From Chloroflexota bacterium (GTDB lineage Bacteria > Chloroflexota > Anaerolineae > Anaerolineales > VGOW01), in assembly GCA_016215145.1 (NCBI GenBank), contig JACRLA010000073.1, forward strand, positions 1-9,591: a stretch of 9,591 bases of DNA, in the 5' to 3' direction. How positions within the stretch are numbered: the stretch's first letter is position 1; each line of letters begins with the position of its first letter. Of this stretch, positions 1-6,248 are shown piece by piece. The translations under genes and the position numbers were made by a program. Below the pieces are notes generated by a model that saw only the letters and a list, made by a program, of their open reading frames with translations, was not told the DNA's origin and searched no databases.

Positions 1-1
1 G

Positions 2-349
2 GCGGCGACACGCGCCGATTGGGTCGGCGTCCACGCCTATTGGACGAGCGAATACGAGATGACCGCGCCCGAAGGCGGATTCATCTGGCGCTTGTATCGT
101 CAATACTTCCACGATAAATTATTATTCATCACCGAGTTGGGCAATCCGGTGCAGCCCAAGAGCGTTGTGGCGAATCAATACGCGCGCTATTATGGTATGC
201 TCAGACACGTCGGCGGCTTGGGCGGCGCGTTTGCTTATGTGGCGTCCACATCCAATAGCGAAGAGTCGCCACGCTTGGGTTGGCGCGATGAGTCCGGAAA
301 CGATTTTGGGATTGCGAAGGAAATTGGATTGCGGAAGTTTATAAGATGA
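2..349 (+). CDS. Glycoside hydrolase-like (clan A TIM barrel) protein, C-terminal part only
   Basis: The frame is open from the left edge to a TGA at 347-349, so only the last 115 residues are visible. They match the end of the plus-strand gene that follows: both have an aromatic strand (WVGVHAYW here, WLACHCYW there), a LLFITE strand followed by xxNP, a YARYYGMLR or INYYNRLR helix, a glycine-rich strand (GLGGAFAYV or GMGAALSFV), and a final W-x-D/E segment. In clan-A glycosidases the Glu of an ITE strand is normally the nucleophile on strand beta-7, so this part should carry beta-6 to beta-8. Substrate and N-terminal domains cannot be told from here. By analogy with the paralogue an M23 domain may lie upstream, outside the window. 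Fold assignment is an inference from motifs. Confidence 0.7.
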   Translation, partial: AATRADWVGVHAYWTSEYEMTAPEGGFIWRLYRQYFHDKLLFITELGNPVQPKSVVANQYARYYGMLRHVGGLGGAFAYVASTSNSEESPRLGWRDESGNDFGIAKEIGLRKFIR

Positions 350-354
350 AAAAC

Positions 355-422
355 GTAAACAGGTAAACACGTAAATAGGTAAACAGGCAACGTGCTACCT
401 GTTTACTTGTTTACTTGCCTAC
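355..422. repeat. Palindromic octamer tandem array (long hairpin)
   Basis: Four tandem 8-bp units resembling gtaaacag (355-386) are followed after a short spacer by three inverted units (399-422). Positions 371-387 pair with 398-414 as a 17-bp stem with only two G-T wobbles and a 10-nt loop. It begins six bases after the stop of the upstream gene and ends before the ribosome-binding site of the next, so it could terminate or insulate transcription. There is no T-run, so a classic intrinsic terminator is not shown. Confidence 0.8.
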
Positions 423-440
423 CTTTGAGAGGACACTCAC

Positions 441-1538
441 ATGCCCGATTCTCAAATGATGCTTCTGCCAAAAGAAAATTATTACGAGTGGGTCGCCGCC
501 GCGCGCGATTACGTTTTAAAGTTCGGCTGCAACCTGACGCCCGATCCGCAAAACGCCACCATGGCAGATGTGGTGACGATTGCCAACGCGCCCAACGCTT
601 ACGGGCGCGACATCGCGCAGTGGTTCAAAAATAATTTCCCCAACGCGCGGCTTGACATAGTGGATGTGTCAACGCCGAGCGATTTTCAAAACGCGCTCGC
701 CTCACGACTCTCTAACAACGATCCATTCGGTCAACAAAATGCCGTCTTCAAATTGAGATGGCCCACCGACTACCCGAAGATCACGCAAGGCTTCGGCGAG
801 AACCCCGACATCTATCGCCGCTTCGGTTTGCCCGGTCACGAAGGTCTCGACATCCGCGCGCCGATGGGCGCGAATGTATACGCTGCCGCCGATGGCACAG
901 TCTTTCAAGTCAACGACGGAAGTGGCAATCATCCTTACGGCATTCACGTCCGCATTCAACATCGCGACGGTTATCAAACGATCTATGCCCACTTGCAGCA
1001 AGCACTCGCTACTGTGAATCAACAAGTGAAGGCGGGTGATAAGATCGGTCTTGCCGATTCAACCGGCAACTCCACCGGCAGCCATTTGCATCTTACGTTG
1101 AAGAAACAAGGAGCGACGGCGGCGGGACTGACCAACTTCCCCAACGATATTCTGGATCCGACTCCATTCATGTTGGATGCCGCCGTGATCGCGCCGCCGC
1201 CAACCTCATTCAACTGGTCGTACAACAAATGTCTGATCGGAGTCAACGGGCGAGCCGACGGACCTTTAAACGATGCCGATCTCAATGCGATCTCCACGGC
1301 GCGACTCGAAGCGGTTAAATTACTTTCCACCGCGCGACCTGAAGACGTAGACAAGCTGCGCGCGATTCGCGGCGATATGTTCATTATGGTTCGCCTCTTC
1401 GCCGACTTCCGCAACCGCGTTGTGCGCTCCGATGAATTTGCTTCGTGGCTTGAAGGTGATATGGCGAATTTTTATAATCGTGGCGTGCGTTATTTTGAAT
1501 TGCACAACGAACCGAATCTGCAAATTGAAGGCTCGTGA
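441..1538 (+). CDS. M23 (LytM-type) metallopeptidase fused to glycoside hydrolase-like barrel, 5' part of a broken gene
   Basis: Residues 1-105 are an unrecognised N-terminal region without a signal peptide. Residues about 110-245 are an M23 peptidase domain with the zinc and catalytic set visible: H133-x3-D137 (HEGLD), H184 (YAHL) and H215-L-H217 (GSHLHL). M23 enzymes cut peptidoglycan cross-bridges or related peptides. From about 262 a second domain starts: a CLIGVNGRADG strand, FIMVRLFADF, and VRYFELHNEPNL, whose N356-E357-P358 is the strand beta-4 acid/base motif of clan-A glycosidases. The frame ends at TGA 1536-1538, eight residues after E357. Strands beta-5 to beta-8 continue in another frame immediately downstream. 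The start ATG at 441 is supported by a GAGAGGA ribosome-binding site at 427-433. The M23 half may still make protein; the barrel as encoded is incomplete. Confidence 0.85.
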   Translation: MPDSQMMLLPKENYYEWVAAARDYVLKFGCNLTPDPQNATMADVVTIANAPNAYGRDIAQWFKNNFPNARLDIVDVSTPSDFQNALASRLSNNDPFGQQNAVFKLRWPTDYPKITQGFGENPDIYRRFGLPGHEGLDIRAPMGANVYAAADGTVFQVNDGSGNHPYGIHVRIQHRDGYQTIYAHLQQALATVNQQVKAGDKIGLADSTGNSTGSHLHLTLKKQGATAAGLTNFPNDILDPTPFMLDAAVIAPPPTSFNWSYNKCLIGVNGRADGPLNDADLNAISTARLEAVKLLSTARPEDVDKLRAIRGDMFIMVRLFADFRNRVVRSDEFASWLEGDMANFYNRGVRYFELHNEPNLQIEGS

Positions 1539-1999
1539 AGAATCGGCTCAAAGCGAAATTCCCCGAAGCCAAGTTTGGCTACCCCGGGCTTTCGCCGGGA
1601 GGCAACATCAGCGGGCAGCGCATGGACTCGTGGGCGTTCTTGAGTCAGGGTGATGAGGCGGTGCGCGCCTGCGATTGGCTCGCCTGTCATTGTTATTGGA
1701 TCGATGATGGCGATCAGGTTGCAGCGACAGGCGGTTTGGTCTACGAAGAATATCGCCGCCGTTACCCCGATAAACTTTTATTCATCACCGAATTCTCGAA
1801 CCCAACCGATAACGCCAACTGGCGCACGAAGGGTTTGCAGTACATCAACTACTACAACCGCTTGCGAAACGTAACCGGCATGGGCGCGGCGTTGTCGTTT
1901 GTGGTCTCTGCTTCATCCGGCTTCCCCAACGAGTCATGGCGACTCGAGGATGGAAGTTTGACCGATATACCGAGAGTGGTGGGGGCGAGGGCGTTTTAG
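1535..1999 (+). CDS. Glycoside hydrolase-like barrel, 3' part of the broken M23-barrel gene
   Basis: This frame is open from 1529 and could start at GTG 1535 or ATG 1621, but the sequence reads as the direct continuation of the preceding gene. It carries LKAKFPEAKFGYPGLSPGG (beta-5 region), WLACHCYW (beta-6), LLFITEFSNP (beta-7, likely nucleophile Glu), and GMGAALSFVVSAS (beta-8), ending at TAG 1997-1999. It aligns along its length with the C-terminal fragment at the left edge of the window. Only about 15-18 residues separate NEPNL from the beta-5 strand when the two frames are joined, which is short for a beta-alpha unit. The break is therefore probably a deletion of tens of bases that also changed frame, not a single-base slip. 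It is most likely untranslated debris or the product of an assembly error. Confidence 0.65.
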   Translation: MKNRLKAKFPEAKFGYPGLSPGGNISGQRMDSWAFLSQGDEAVRACDWLACHCYWIDDGDQVAATGGLVYEEYRRRYPDKLLFITEFSNPTDNANWRTKGLQYINYYNRLRNVTGMGAALSFVVSASSGFPNESWRLEDGSLTDIPRVVGARAF

Positions 2000-2010
2000 A
2001 GATTGTGGTT

Positions 2011-2033
2011 TCTCCGCAGTTCAACTGTGGAGA
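2011..2033 (+). other. Small hairpin after the broken barrel gene
   Basis: A 9-bp stem (2011-2019 with 2025-2033, one G-T pair) closes a TTCAA loop 12 bases after the barrel stop codon. There is no T-run. It lies just ahead of a much stronger terminator, so it may stabilise the 3' end or have no role. Confidence 0.4.
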
Positions 2034-2052
2034 GAACAAGGATTAAAGATTG

Positions 2053-2085
2053 AAAACGCCAGAGGCGAGAGCTTCTGGCGTTTTT
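2053..2085 (+). terminator. Rho-independent terminator (GAGA tetraloop, T5 tail)
   Basis: Positions 2053-2066 pair with 2071-2084 as a 14-bp stem (one G-T) capped by a GAGA tetraloop. The 3' arm runs into five consecutive T at 2081-2085. This is a textbook intrinsic terminator for the upstream plus-strand unit. The AAAA opposite the T-run could also let it work on the minus strand. It separates the glycosidase region from the toxin-antitoxin pair. Confidence 0.88.
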
Positions 2086-2124
2086 GATTCTCACGATTTT
2101 ATATTAACGAGTAAAATAAGACGC

Positions 2125-2415
2125 ATGAAACGCGAAGAGGTCATCAAGTTAATTGCAGATCATCGTAGTGAGATCAAGCGCTTAGGCGTAAAGTCTTTAG
2201 CGTTCTTCGGCTCGGTGGCGCGCAATGAAAGCCGTCCCAATAGCGACGTAGATTTTTTAGTTGAGTTTGAAGGGATGGCGACTTTTGATGGTTATAACAA
2301 TCTCAAGAGTTTCTTGGAGAAGTTGCTTGGTTGCAAAGTGGATTTGGTGACACACCGATCTCTTAAGCCCCGCTTACGCCCACTGGTAGAGAAAGAAGCC
2401 GTGTATGTCGCGTGA
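2125..2415 (+). CDS. mntA: MntA-type minimal nucleotidyltransferase antitoxin
   Basis: This is a 96-residue minimal nucleotidyltransferase of the MntA group. The signature GS-x10-DxD is complete: G29-S30, then D41-V-D43. A third acidic residue, D73 in KVDLV, completes the expected metal-binding triad. In the characterised MntA-HepT system this enzyme transfers AMP from ATP to a tyrosine of the HEPN toxin and so neutralises it. I chose ATG 2125 because the same frame is open upstream but only through the terminator stem, and MKREEVIKLI is a typical beginning. The ribosome-binding site is weak (AATAAG). The AT-rich stretch 2092-2120 is the likely promoter region, without a clear -35/-10 pair. 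The last 11 bases overlap the toxin gene, as expected for a coupled pair. Confidence 0.93.
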   Translation: MKREEVIKLIADHRSEIKRLGVKSLAFFGSVARNESRPNSDVDFLVEFEGMATFDGYNNLKSFLEKLLGCKVDLVTHRSLKPRLRPLVEKEAVYVA

Positions 2416-2773
2416 TTATCGCCTCTTTCTTGATGACATCAAAACAGCTTGCCAAAAAGTTTTGCGCTATACGAGCGAAATGAGCTACGAACAATTCATT
2501 AACGATGAAAAGACTTACGACGCTGTGGTGCGTAACTTGGAAGTGATTGGCGAGGCGGCAAAGAAAGTTCCCGATGAAGTGCGTGAGCGTTACCCGGATA
2601 TTGAATGGAAGAAAATTAGTGGATTCCGCGACATTGCAATCCATGAATACTACAACATGGACGAAGAAATACTTTGGGATGTGGTGAAGAATCGAATCCC
2701 TGAATTGCTGGAGCAGGTGACAGAGATTTTGACAAAAGCAGATAAAGAGGAGCCTGAAGATGAAAAGGAATAA
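2405..2773 (+). CDS. hepT: HepT-family HEPN ribonuclease toxin (DUF86)
   Basis: This is a 122-residue helical HEPN-domain protein. The catalytic and modification motif R-x4-H-x-Y is present as R75-DIAI-H80-E-Y82. Upstream, VVRNLEVIGEAAKKV (about 41-55) is the usual conserved helix. HepT toxins are RNases acting as dimers; R and H are needed for cleavage, and the tyrosine is the residue AMPylated by the partner MntA. The C-terminus is a charged tail (KADKEEPEDEKE). The gene starts 11 bases inside mntA, and its TAA at 2771-2773 is followed directly by a long hairpin, so the pair forms a self-contained two-gene cassette. All key residues are intact, so the toxin should be active. Function in this host (genome stabilisation, stress or phage response) cannot be read from sequence. 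Confidence 0.93.
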   Translation: MSRDYRLFLDDIKTACQKVLRYTSEMSYEQFINDEKTYDAVVRNLEVIGEAAKKVPDEVRERYPDIEWKKISGFRDIAIHEYYNMDEEILWDVVKNRIPELLEQVTEILTKADKEEPEDEKE

Positions 2774-2806
2774 AGACACCGAGTGTTTCTCAAACACTCG
2801 GTGTCT
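2774..2806. terminator. Bidirectional terminator hairpin between convergent genes
   Basis: A perfect 14-bp stem (2775-2788 with 2792-2805, extended by A2774-T2806) has a CTC loop. It starts right after the toxin stop codon and ends 14 bases before the stop of the convergent glycosyltransferase gene. The T-run is poor (TCATTT), so termination is inferred from stem strength and position. Confidence 0.7.
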
Positions 2807-2819
2807 CATTTAACGACCC

Positions 2820-4601
2820 TCACCACCTCAAACACCTCCGACTGATCACCGCAATCTGATCCACTTGTAAACCCCTCTCTTTCAATATCGAATCAAATAT
2901 CTCGCGGCGTGGAAAGATCGTTTCGTTGCTCCAGTGAAAGACAAAGAGCGCGTTGGGTTTGTCGAGTGCTGCGCCCAATCTGTTTTTAAAATCGTCATCT
3001 GCTTCCCAGTCATAACCAAAAATTTCTTGGGGGGTAACTTTGTTTTGCGTCAGCATCTTCACTTGTGGCGCGAAACCCCAATCCATTGCATAAATGGGTT
3101 TGTCTTTTTGAGTCTGCAAATAATCGGTGAGGCGATAGACGGCATCGGTGTGCGGACCCAAGCCGCCGCTTTTGTTGAGGGCGAGATGATAGTTTTTCAC
3201 GACGTTGAGATCGCTGACCCACAACCAGCCTAAACAAAAAGCGAGAACAAGCATCGCATCGGTGATCAAGCCGATGCCGCCCATATAGCGTCCGCGCGTG
3301 AAAAAATTTCCGATGGGGTTGGTGAGCCGCGTGGTGAGCATCGGTTCATAAAACGGATCGAAGATGATCTCACTCGCAGCGGCGACGATCATTGGCAAGA
3401 GTGGCATGAAGATGGCGTGATGCGTGGGGAAGATTCCCGAAACGGTGAACGCCGATTGCACGATGCCGAAGTTGAGAAGTAGTAATAAAGCAAAAGGTAA
3501 TTGCGAATTTTGTCGGCGCAGCAGAAAACGTAACACAATGGCGAGCGTCGCCACACGCGAGGCGATCTCCCAACCCGGGTTGCCAAACGATCCGCCGAGA
3601 TACCACAAGTGTTCCCTTCCGCCGATCACCGCTTGATATTGATCGATCCGCCCGCGCAAGTTCTCGAAAAAATTTAAATTGTTCACGCCGTAATACGACG
3701 TGGTGAGATTTGCGCCGACAGAAAAAATAGTGCCGCCGGTTTGTAAGTTGTAGAGGAGGAGGGGAGCGATGCCGAGGGTGAGACCGAAAAGGAAATGGAG
3801 GAGATGGGGAAAATAATTAATTGCGGAATGCGGAATGCCAAATGTGGAATGCGGAATGCGAAATGTGGAATGCAAACCACCGAACCACCCAACCACCCAA
3901 CTACCGATCCACCAAACAAGATTGATAACAATGATCGCTCCAATGATGCCGCCGATGATCCAAATAAATAAAAGTTTTGCATAAAGTCCCAAGCCGCAAA
4001 AGAGCCCGATGAGGAACGCCCATTTGAGTTGACGATGTTTAAACCATTTGAGACAAGACCACAATAGCGCAATGGTGAACGTGCCGGTGAGTGAGGCGAC
4101 GAACACGCCCTGACGTTGCCAAAAAATAAATGAGGGCGTTGAGGCAAGTAAGAGTGAGGCGATGAATGCCGCGCGCGAATTAAAAGCTTCGCGCATGAAT
4201 CCAAAGGTGAGGACGATGGTGATCGCGCCGACGATGACGGTGTAAAGGCGTAAGGCGATCACGGTTGAACCTATCGCCGCGAAAAATGGCAGCGCGAGGT
4301 AAACGTTTAACGCACCGATGTAATCTTGCACCATCAACGGAAAAATTCTGCCGCCGATGTTTAAGCCCGCATCACGAAACGCGCTGATACTCTGCCCGTT
4401 GAGAATCTGCATCGCTTGCAGACCGGCTTCGGCGGCTTCGTCGTTGTGCAAACCGGGAAGATCAAGTTGAGGGAGAGCGAGGAAAAAATAGAGGGCGAGG
4501 GGAAGAGCAATGAGCGTATAGCGTATTGCGTGTTGCGTATTGCGTGACCCGAAGGGGTGATGCGTGTTACGAATAGCGGAGAGCGTTCTGCTATCTGCCA
4601 T
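2820..4601 (-). CDS. GT39 (ArnT/PMT-like) membrane glycosyltransferase
   Basis: This is a 593-residue polytopic membrane protein of the GT-C fold. The first extracytoplasmic loop carries LPGLHNDEAAEAG with D54-E55, the position of the catalytic acidic pair in family 39, which uses lipid-linked (usually polyprenyl-phosphate) sugars outside the membrane. Hydrophobic segments follow through about residue 460, then a soluble C-terminal domain of about 130 residues. Acceptor and sugar are unknown; a cell-surface glycan or protein is likely. Two things are odd. Residues 1-30 (RNTHHPFGSRNTQHAIRYT) and about 231-260 (WVVGWFGGLHSTFRIPHSTFGIPHSA) are translations of short tandem DNA arrays, not family sequence. 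The start at ATG 4601 lies in an array, has no good ribosome-binding site, and is uncertain. The gene lies 45 bases after the FecR-domain gene and is last in the minus-strand run. Confidence 0.85.
   Translation of the reverse strand: MADSRTLSAIRNTHHPFGSRNTQHAIRYTLIALPLALYFFLALPQLDLPGLHNDEAAEAGLQAMQILNGQSISAFRDAGLNIGGRIFPLMVQDYIGALNVYLALPFFAAIGSTVIALRLYTVIVGAITIVLTFGFMREAFNSRAAFIASLLLASTPSFIFWQRQGVFVASLTGTFTIALLWSCLKWFKHRQLKWAFLIGLFCGLGLYAKLLFIWIIGGIIGAIIVINLVWWIGSWVVGWFGGLHSTFRIPHSTFGIPHSAINYFPHLLHFLFGLTLGIAPLLLYNLQTGGTIFSVGANLTTSYYGVNNLNFFENLRGRIDQYQAVIGGREHLWYLGGSFGNPGWEIASRVATLAIVLRFLLRRQNSQLPFALLLLLNFGIVQSAFTVSGIFPTHHAIFMPLLPMIVAAASEIIFDPFYEPMLTTRLTNPIGNFFTRGRYMGGIGLITDAMLVLAFCLGWLWVSDLNVVKNYHLALNKSGGLGPHTDAVYRLTDYLQTQKDKPIYAMDWGFAPQVKMLTQNKVTPQEIFGYDWEADDDFKNRLGAALDKPNALFVFHWSNETIFPRREIFDSILKERGLQVDQIAVISRRCLRW
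3822..3907. repeat. Heptamer plus octamer tandem arrays inside the GT39 gene
   Basis: Eight 7-bp units related to tgcggaa occupy 3822 to about 3876. They are followed without a gap by four 8-bp units related to accaccca (3876-3907). Because 21 bases make seven codons, the first array appears in the protein as an HSTFRIP / HSTFGIP / HSA repeat; the second gives a W/G/V-rich stretch. The frame stays open across both, so the gene tolerates them, probably in a loop between membrane segments. Confidence 0.85.
4514..4548. repeat. Heptamer tandem array at the GT39 5' end
   Basis: Five consecutive 7-bp units related to gcgtatt lie within the first codons of the glycosyltransferase gene and encode its RNTQHAIRYT-like N-terminus. 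Units differ from each other at one to three positions. No inverted partner array is evident. Confidence 0.85.
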
Positions 4602-4646
4602 TTGCTACCCGCCATTCGCTATCAGCCATTTGCTATCAGCCATTTG
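4591..4646. repeat. 14-bp tandem array between the FecR-domain and GT39 genes
   Basis: Four 14-bp units (4591-4604, 4605-4618, 4619-4632, 4633-4646) resemble ctatcagccatttg; the last two are identical. The array abuts the stop codon of the FecR-domain gene (4647-4649). On the minus strand most units contain AAATGGC, so the array supplies several candidate start codons, including the ATG at 4601. Confidence 0.9.
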
Positions 4647-5897
4647 CTAATCTCCAGCGAGCAGTTCCACTTCCGAGATCAAGCTTTCAAACGAGTGTCC
4701 TTCGGCGTAGATCGAGATGGTGTTGATCGCCGCCGGGGTGAAGCCCATGCTTTTAAAAAGCGTGATGAGATCGGGCGAGTCGTAGAAATACCACACGTCT
4801 TGTTGAACGCGGATGTGTGACGTGGCAGAGGAAACGCAAGTGACACAGCGCATCGGGTAAGTGTTTGAGGTGTCGGGCAAATAAAAGAATCCCTGCACCC
4901 ATTCGCGGCGGTTGCCTGCCGGGTCGGTGTATTCGATCTTCGCCATCATCGGACATTCCGAACCATACTGCCCGCAGCTCAAAACATTTTGTTTAACCAC
5001 GCGCAGAGCAAAATGCAAACGCAGCGCGCGATAATCGCGCACGTCACGATTCACTTTTTGCTGCACGCCGAGCCGCCCCCAATTGAAACCGGCGCGATAA
5101 AATGACACCACGTTGCGCCCGTCTTTCACCGTGCGCTCGATCTTGCCATCCGAATCGTTGGGGTCGAAACGATCTTTGTAAATCGTCCAATCGGTTGAAA
5201 GCGGCGCGGGAAAATCGCCGTTGATTAAAAGATTCCGCTCGCCGCTGGCGGCATTTTGAGGCGGCGCCCCCGCGCGCATCACGGTGCGCTGACCGGAACC
5301 AAGCGCCACGCTCTGCCCGCCGGATGTGGCGAGCGCCGCTCCTTCTCTCACCGCAACATCCACTAATTGATCCGTCACTTCAATCGAATAACTTCCGGCG
5401 CGATCTAATTGGATCGTGCTGCTGCCGGCTCGCACAATCAGCGTGATCGATCTGGGGATGCCGCCAGCCAAATTGATTCGCGTGCGGCCTCTCTGCACGT
5501 CAACGATCATCCGGTGCGGGCTCGGATTCCACAATTCAAATTGCGGCGAACGCATTTCAACTAATTTGACGCGAGTGCTGCCATACACTTGAATGCTGCC
5601 GAGCGTTATTTTTTTATCGGAGGTAGAAAATGTGATAGACGCTTGTGAGTTAGCGTCGCTGTCCACGCGTGATGACTCTTCGACATCGGTGATCGTATCG
5701 GCGACGCCTTGCAATGGCGCGGCGGGGCGGGTGACGAACACCGTGCCGGAGATCAGCGTGATGGCAACTTCTTGAGCGACGTTGCTCGTGCTGACAAAGC
5801 GCCATGTGCCGAGCGGCACGGCGACGATAAGAACGCAGAAGACGATAAACGCGCTGGTCATGATCGTCCATGCCGTGCGTTCGGTGTTTTGACGCAT
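4647..5897 (-). CDS. Membrane-anchored FecR-domain protein with C-terminal beta-sandwich
   Basis: From ATG 5897 the protein has 416 residues. A single membrane segment (about 11-33) follows a short charged N-terminus, so the rest should be outside the cell. Residues about 45-200 resemble a FecR domain: ISGTVFVTRP opening, a SRVDSDANSQASITF segment, then repeated beta strands (VDVQRGRTRINLA, SITLIVRAGSSTIQL, VDVAVREGAALA) and a GSGQRTVM close. Residues 222-416 begin NLLINGDFPAPLSTDW, a typical opening of carbohydrate-binding-like jelly rolls, and contain four Cys in two CxxxxxC/CxxC-like groups. No sigma or anti-sigma gene is adjacent, so classical FecR signalling is not supported. An in-frame TTG at 5948 would add 17 residues but overlaps the acylphosphatase gene by 46 bases. 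ATG 5897 lies five bases past that gene's stop, fitting translational coupling. Confidence 0.82.
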   Translation of the reverse strand: MRQNTERTAWTIMTSAFIVFCVLIVAVPLGTWRFVSTSNVAQEVAITLISGTVFVTRPAAPLQGVADTITDVEESSRVDSDANSQASITFSTSDKKITLGSIQVYGSTRVKLVEMRSPQFELWNPSPHRMIVDVQRGRTRINLAGGIPRSITLIVRAGSSTIQLDRAGSYSIEVTDQLVDVAVREGAALATSGGQSVALGSGQRTVMRAGAPPQNAASGERNLLINGDFPAPLSTDWTIYKDRFDPNDSDGKIERTVKDGRNVVSFYRAGFNWGRLGVQQKVNRDVRDYRALRLHFALRVVKQNVLSCGQYGSECPMMAKIEYTDPAGNRREWVQGFFYLPDTSNTYPMRCVTCVSSATSHIRVQQDVWYFYDSPDLITLFKSMGFTPAAINTISIYAEGHSFESLISEVELLAGD

Positions 5898-5902
5898 TTG
5901 GG

Positions 5903-6187
5903 TTAGCGAACCGTGAAGGAGGAAAATTCGCTCGTGGCGAGCTGCCAATCTGCCGCCACCTGTTCGACGTGCGCTTGCGGCGGACCGACTCGCAAAAAGT
6001 TAAGCAGCGACTCCAGCGAATCGTGCGAGCCTTCGGCGATCACTTCAACAGATTCATTGGGCAAGTTACGCACCCAACCGACGAGTTTAAGTTCGCTCGC
6101 TGTGCGGAGTGTGGTGTCGCGGAAAAACACGCCTTGCACTTTGCCAAAGATGATCGCGTGGAGACGGAGAGGGGATGAGTCGCTCAT
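5903..6187 (-). CDS. acyP: Acylphosphatase
   Basis: This is a 94-residue protein of the usual acylphosphatase length. The family signature is intact: G15-KVQGVFF-R23, where the Arg binds the phosphate, and GWVRN with N41, the catalytic asparagine that orients the attacking water; the following NLPNESVEVIAEG is also characteristic. These small cytosolic enzymes hydrolyse carboxyl-phosphate bonds such as in acetyl phosphate or 1,3-bisphosphoglycerate; their physiological target in bacteria is often unclear. Residues 24-26 (DTT) replace the more usual small or basic residues after the catalytic Arg, a minor difference. No clear ribosome-binding site precedes ATG 6187. The gene is followed after five bases by the FecR-domain gene and is preceded by a palindromic array. 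Confidence 0.94.
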   Translation of the reverse strand: MSDSSPLRLHAIIFGKVQGVFFRDTTLRTASELKLVGWVRNLPNESVEVIAEGSHDSLESLLNFLRVGPPQAHVEQVAADWQLATSEFSSFTVR

Positions 6188-6200
6188 GATATGTGCATAA

Positions 6201-6245
6201 CGTGATGCGTGATCCGTGATTTAAACTCACGTATCACGCATCACG
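6201..6245. repeat. Palindromic heptamer array (hairpin) between exonuclease remnant and acyP
   Basis: Three 7-bp units related to cgtgatg are followed by inverted units related to cacgcat. Positions 6201-6219 pair with 6227-6245, giving 19 positions with a single C-T mismatch and a 7-nt loop. The stem fills nearly the whole 61-base gap between the two genes. There is no T-run on the minus strand, so it may be a processing or stability element. Confidence 0.85.
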
Positions 6246-6248
6246 ATT

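Noticed and set aside
355..422. CRISPR array
   Set aside because: Units are 8 bp with no spacers and the array inverts on itself; no cas genes are present. The same applies to the other short arrays.
2092..2120. A defined sigma-70 promoter for mntA-hepT
   Set aside because: The stretch is AT-rich with TATATT and TAAAAT words, but neither has a -35 match at suitable spacing, so no exact promoter is claimed.
2050..2124. Upstream TTG start for mntA
   Set aside because: The extra codons translate the terminator stem; the ATG at 2125 gives a normal-length family N-terminus.
2363..2809. A 148-codon minus-strand reading frame opposite mntA/hepT
   Set aside because: It is wholly antisense to a toxin-antitoxin pair with complete signature motifs, and its translation is a Phe/His/Cys-rich shadow without recognisable domain.
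3683..4204. A 173-codon minus-strand frame inside the glycosyltransferase region
   Set aside because: Same strand but other frame, Ser-rich, no family features; the GT39 frame explains the region with membrane helices and motif.
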